Program-made: the position numbers and the translations under genes
In this document: positions 51,275-52,532 of the stretch, in pieces
Numbering within the stretch: the stretch's first letter is position 1
Layout of the letters: each line of letters starts with the position of its first letter
Assembly: GCF_936928535.1 (NCBI RefSeq)
Contig: NZ_CAKZHY010000020.1
Coordinates: 1-52,532, forward strand
Origin: an uncultured Bradyrhizobium sp.
Lineage (GTDB): Bacteria; Pseudomonadota; Alphaproteobacteria; Rhizobiales; Xanthobacteraceae
Direction: 5' to 3'
DNA length: 52,532 bases
Notes under the pieces: model-generated
Databases searched by the model: none
Seen by the model: only the letters and a program-made list of their open reading frames with translations
What the model was told of the DNA's origin: nothing

Positions 51275-52532
51275 CTATTCCGCGGCCTGAAGCGTGGTCG
51301 GGGCCGGCACAAAGTCTTCCCGGAAGTGCTTCAGCGCGCTGAGCACGGGGTAGGGCGTGAAGCCGCCGAGTGCGCAGAGCGAGCCGAATTTCATGGTGTT
51401 GCAGAGGTCTTCGACGAGCGCGAGGTTTTCGATGACCCGCTCGCCGTTGATGATCTTCTCGATGGTCTCGACGCCGCGGGTCGAGCCGATGCGGCAGGGC
51501 GTGCACTTGCCGCAGGATTCGATGGCGCAGAACTCCATGGCGAAACGAGCCTGCTTGCGCATGTCGACGCTGTCGTCGAACACGACGATGCCGCCATGGC
51601 CGATCAGGCCGTCGCGTGCGGCAAAGGCCTCGTAGTCGAACGGCGTGTCGAACAGGGCGCGGGGGAAGTAGGCGCCGAGCGGGCCGCCGACTTGCACTGC
51701 GCGCACCGGGCGTCCGGTGAATGTGCCGCCGCCGATGTCGTCGACGAGCTCGCCGAGCGTCACGCCGAACGCGGTCTCGAACAGCCCGCCCTGGCGAATG
51801 TTGCCGGCGAGCTGGATCGGCATCGTGCCGCGCGAACGGCCCATGCCGAAATCGGCATAGGCCTTGGCGCCTTCGGCGAGGATGAAGGGGATCGCGGCGA
51901 ACGACAGCACGTTGTTGATGACGGTCGGCTTGCCGAACAGGCCGTGATGCGCCGGCAGCGGCGGCTTGGCGCGCACGAGGCCACGACGGCCTTCGAGGCT
52001 CTCCAGCAGCGAAGTCTCTTCGCCGCAAACATATGCGCCGGCGCCGACGCGCACTTCCATGTCGAAGCTGTGGGTCGAGCCGCCGATCTTGTCGCCGAGA
52101 TAACCGCCGCGCCGGGCGGCGACGATGGCTGCGTTCATTGCCTCGACCGCGTGCGGATACTCGCTGCGGATGTAGATGTAGCCCTTGGTGGCGCCGACGG
52201 TGACGCCTGCTGTGGTCATGCCCTCGATGACGAGGAAGGGATCGCCTTCCATGATCATGCGGTCGGCGAAGGTGCCGCTGTCGCCTTCGTCCGCGTTGCA
52301 GACGATGAATTTGCGATCGGCCATGGCCTGGGCGACGGTCTTCCACTTGATGCCGGTCGGGAAGCCGGCGCCGCCGCGGCCGCGCAGGCCTGAGGCGGTG
52401 ACTTCATTGAGGATCGCGTCGCGGCCGAGCGAAAGTGCGCGCTCAAAGCCCTTGTATCCGCCGTGAGCGCGATAATCCTCGAGCGAGCGCGGATCAATCA
52501 CGCCGCAGCGGGCGAAGGTGAGGCGGGTCTGG
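51275..52532 (-). CDS. fdsB: Formate dehydrogenase beta subunit FdsB (5' end outside the window)
   Basis: The C-terminal 418 residues or so of the NuoF-like NADH/FMN subunit. Visible are the FMN/NAD site GRGGAGFPTGIKW, VGAGAYVCGEETSLLESLEG, and the [4Fe-4S] motif ESCGKCTPCRIG with a distal Cys. The GTG at 52501 is not the true start: the frame remains open to the window edge and reads TRLTFARCGVIDPRSL there. The family is about 520 residues long, with an N-terminal thioredoxin-like domain, so roughly 100 residues are missing. It is 10 bp before fdsA, and fdsG should lie just beyond the edge. Confidence 0.95.
   Translation of the reverse strand, partial: QTRLTFARCGVIDPRSLEDYRAHGGYKGFERALSLGRDAILNEVTASGLRGRGGAGFPTGIKWKTVAQAMADRKFIVCNADEGDSGTFADRMIMEGDPFLVIEGMTTAGVTVGATKGYIYIRSEYPHAVEAMNAAIVAARRGGYLGDKIGGSTHSFDMEVRVGAGAYVCGEETSLLESLEGRRGLVRAKPPLPAHHGLFGKPTVINNVLSFAAIPFILAEGAKAYADFGMGRSRGTMPIQLAGNIRQGGLFETAFGVTLGELVDDIGGGTFTGRPVRAVQVGGPLGAYFPRALFDTPFDYEAFAARDGLIGHGGIVVFDDSVDMRKQARFAMEFCAIESCGKCTPCRIGSTRGVETIEKIINGERVIENLALVEDLCNTMKFGSLCALGGFTPYPVLSALKHFREDFVPAPTTLQAAE

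Noticed and set aside
1..52532. CRISPR, tRNA, rRNA, insertion sequence, prophage or origin
   Set aside because: I saw no repeat-spacer array, tRNA cloverleaf, transposase frame, phage gene or origin-like cluster.

Overview
The window looks like chromosomal DNA of a Bradyrhizobium or close relative (Nitrobacteraceae, Alphaproteobacteria). The evidence is the high GC content, the cycHJKL cytochrome c maturation block, a FeuP/FeuQ-type two-component system, a degP-sensor-glnE gene order, an fds-type formate dehydrogenase, FixK-type TTGA-N6-TCAA boxes, and a short dispersed repeat of a kind I associate with this genus. I see no tRNA, rRNA, CRISPR array, IS element, prophage or replication origin.

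Layout. 1-4.2 kb: accessory enzymes, namely a chloroperoxidase-like hydrolase divergent from a LysR regulator, a GNAT acetyltransferase and an epoxide-hydrolase-like protein. 4.2-10.5 kb: a two-armed arsenic locus. The leftward operon arsR1-arsC(thioredoxin type)-aqpS-arsC(glutaredoxin type) is fully overlapping. The rightward operon is arsR2, an FAD oxidoreductase with a cysteine-rich tail, and two MFS transporters. No ArsB or Acr3 pump is present, so arsenite exit would rely on the AqpS channel and/or the MFS proteins. 10.8-20.7 kb: DUF1254/DUF1214 membrane proteins, a class A penicillin-binding protein, a YcgN-type protein, a 14-TM drug exporter, a membrane alpha/beta hydrolase, a ThDP enzyme and a small secreted protein.

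20.8-27.7 kb: a probable low-oxygen island. A cation P-type ATPase is followed by an opposing, fully overlapping three-gene operon: AMP-phosphorylase-like protein, archaeal-like PRPP synthetase and beta-CASP metallo-RNase. Perfect FixK/FNR-type palindromes lie before the ATPase and in the convergent gap, and a near-match lies before the phosphorylase. I read the operon as a candidate RNA/nucleotide-to-PRPP salvage module under oxygen control. This is the most interesting part of the window.

27.8-34.5 kb: a Flp pilin, small proteins, Ku, a 51-residue membrane protein behind a near-consensus EcfG general-stress promoter, feuPQ, and proteins of unknown function. 34.5-38.7 kb: cycHJKL, preceded by an 18-bp perfect palindrome that contains a FixK box. 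38.8-47.4 kb: a chemoreceptor, DegP with a strong terminator, a second OmpR/kinase pair and glnE; the last three genes overlap. 47.3-52.5 kb: fdsB (cut by the window edge)-fdsA-fdhD/fdsC-fdsD, a soluble NAD-dependent molybdenum formate dehydrogenase transcribed leftward, whose last gene overlaps the 3' end of glnE.
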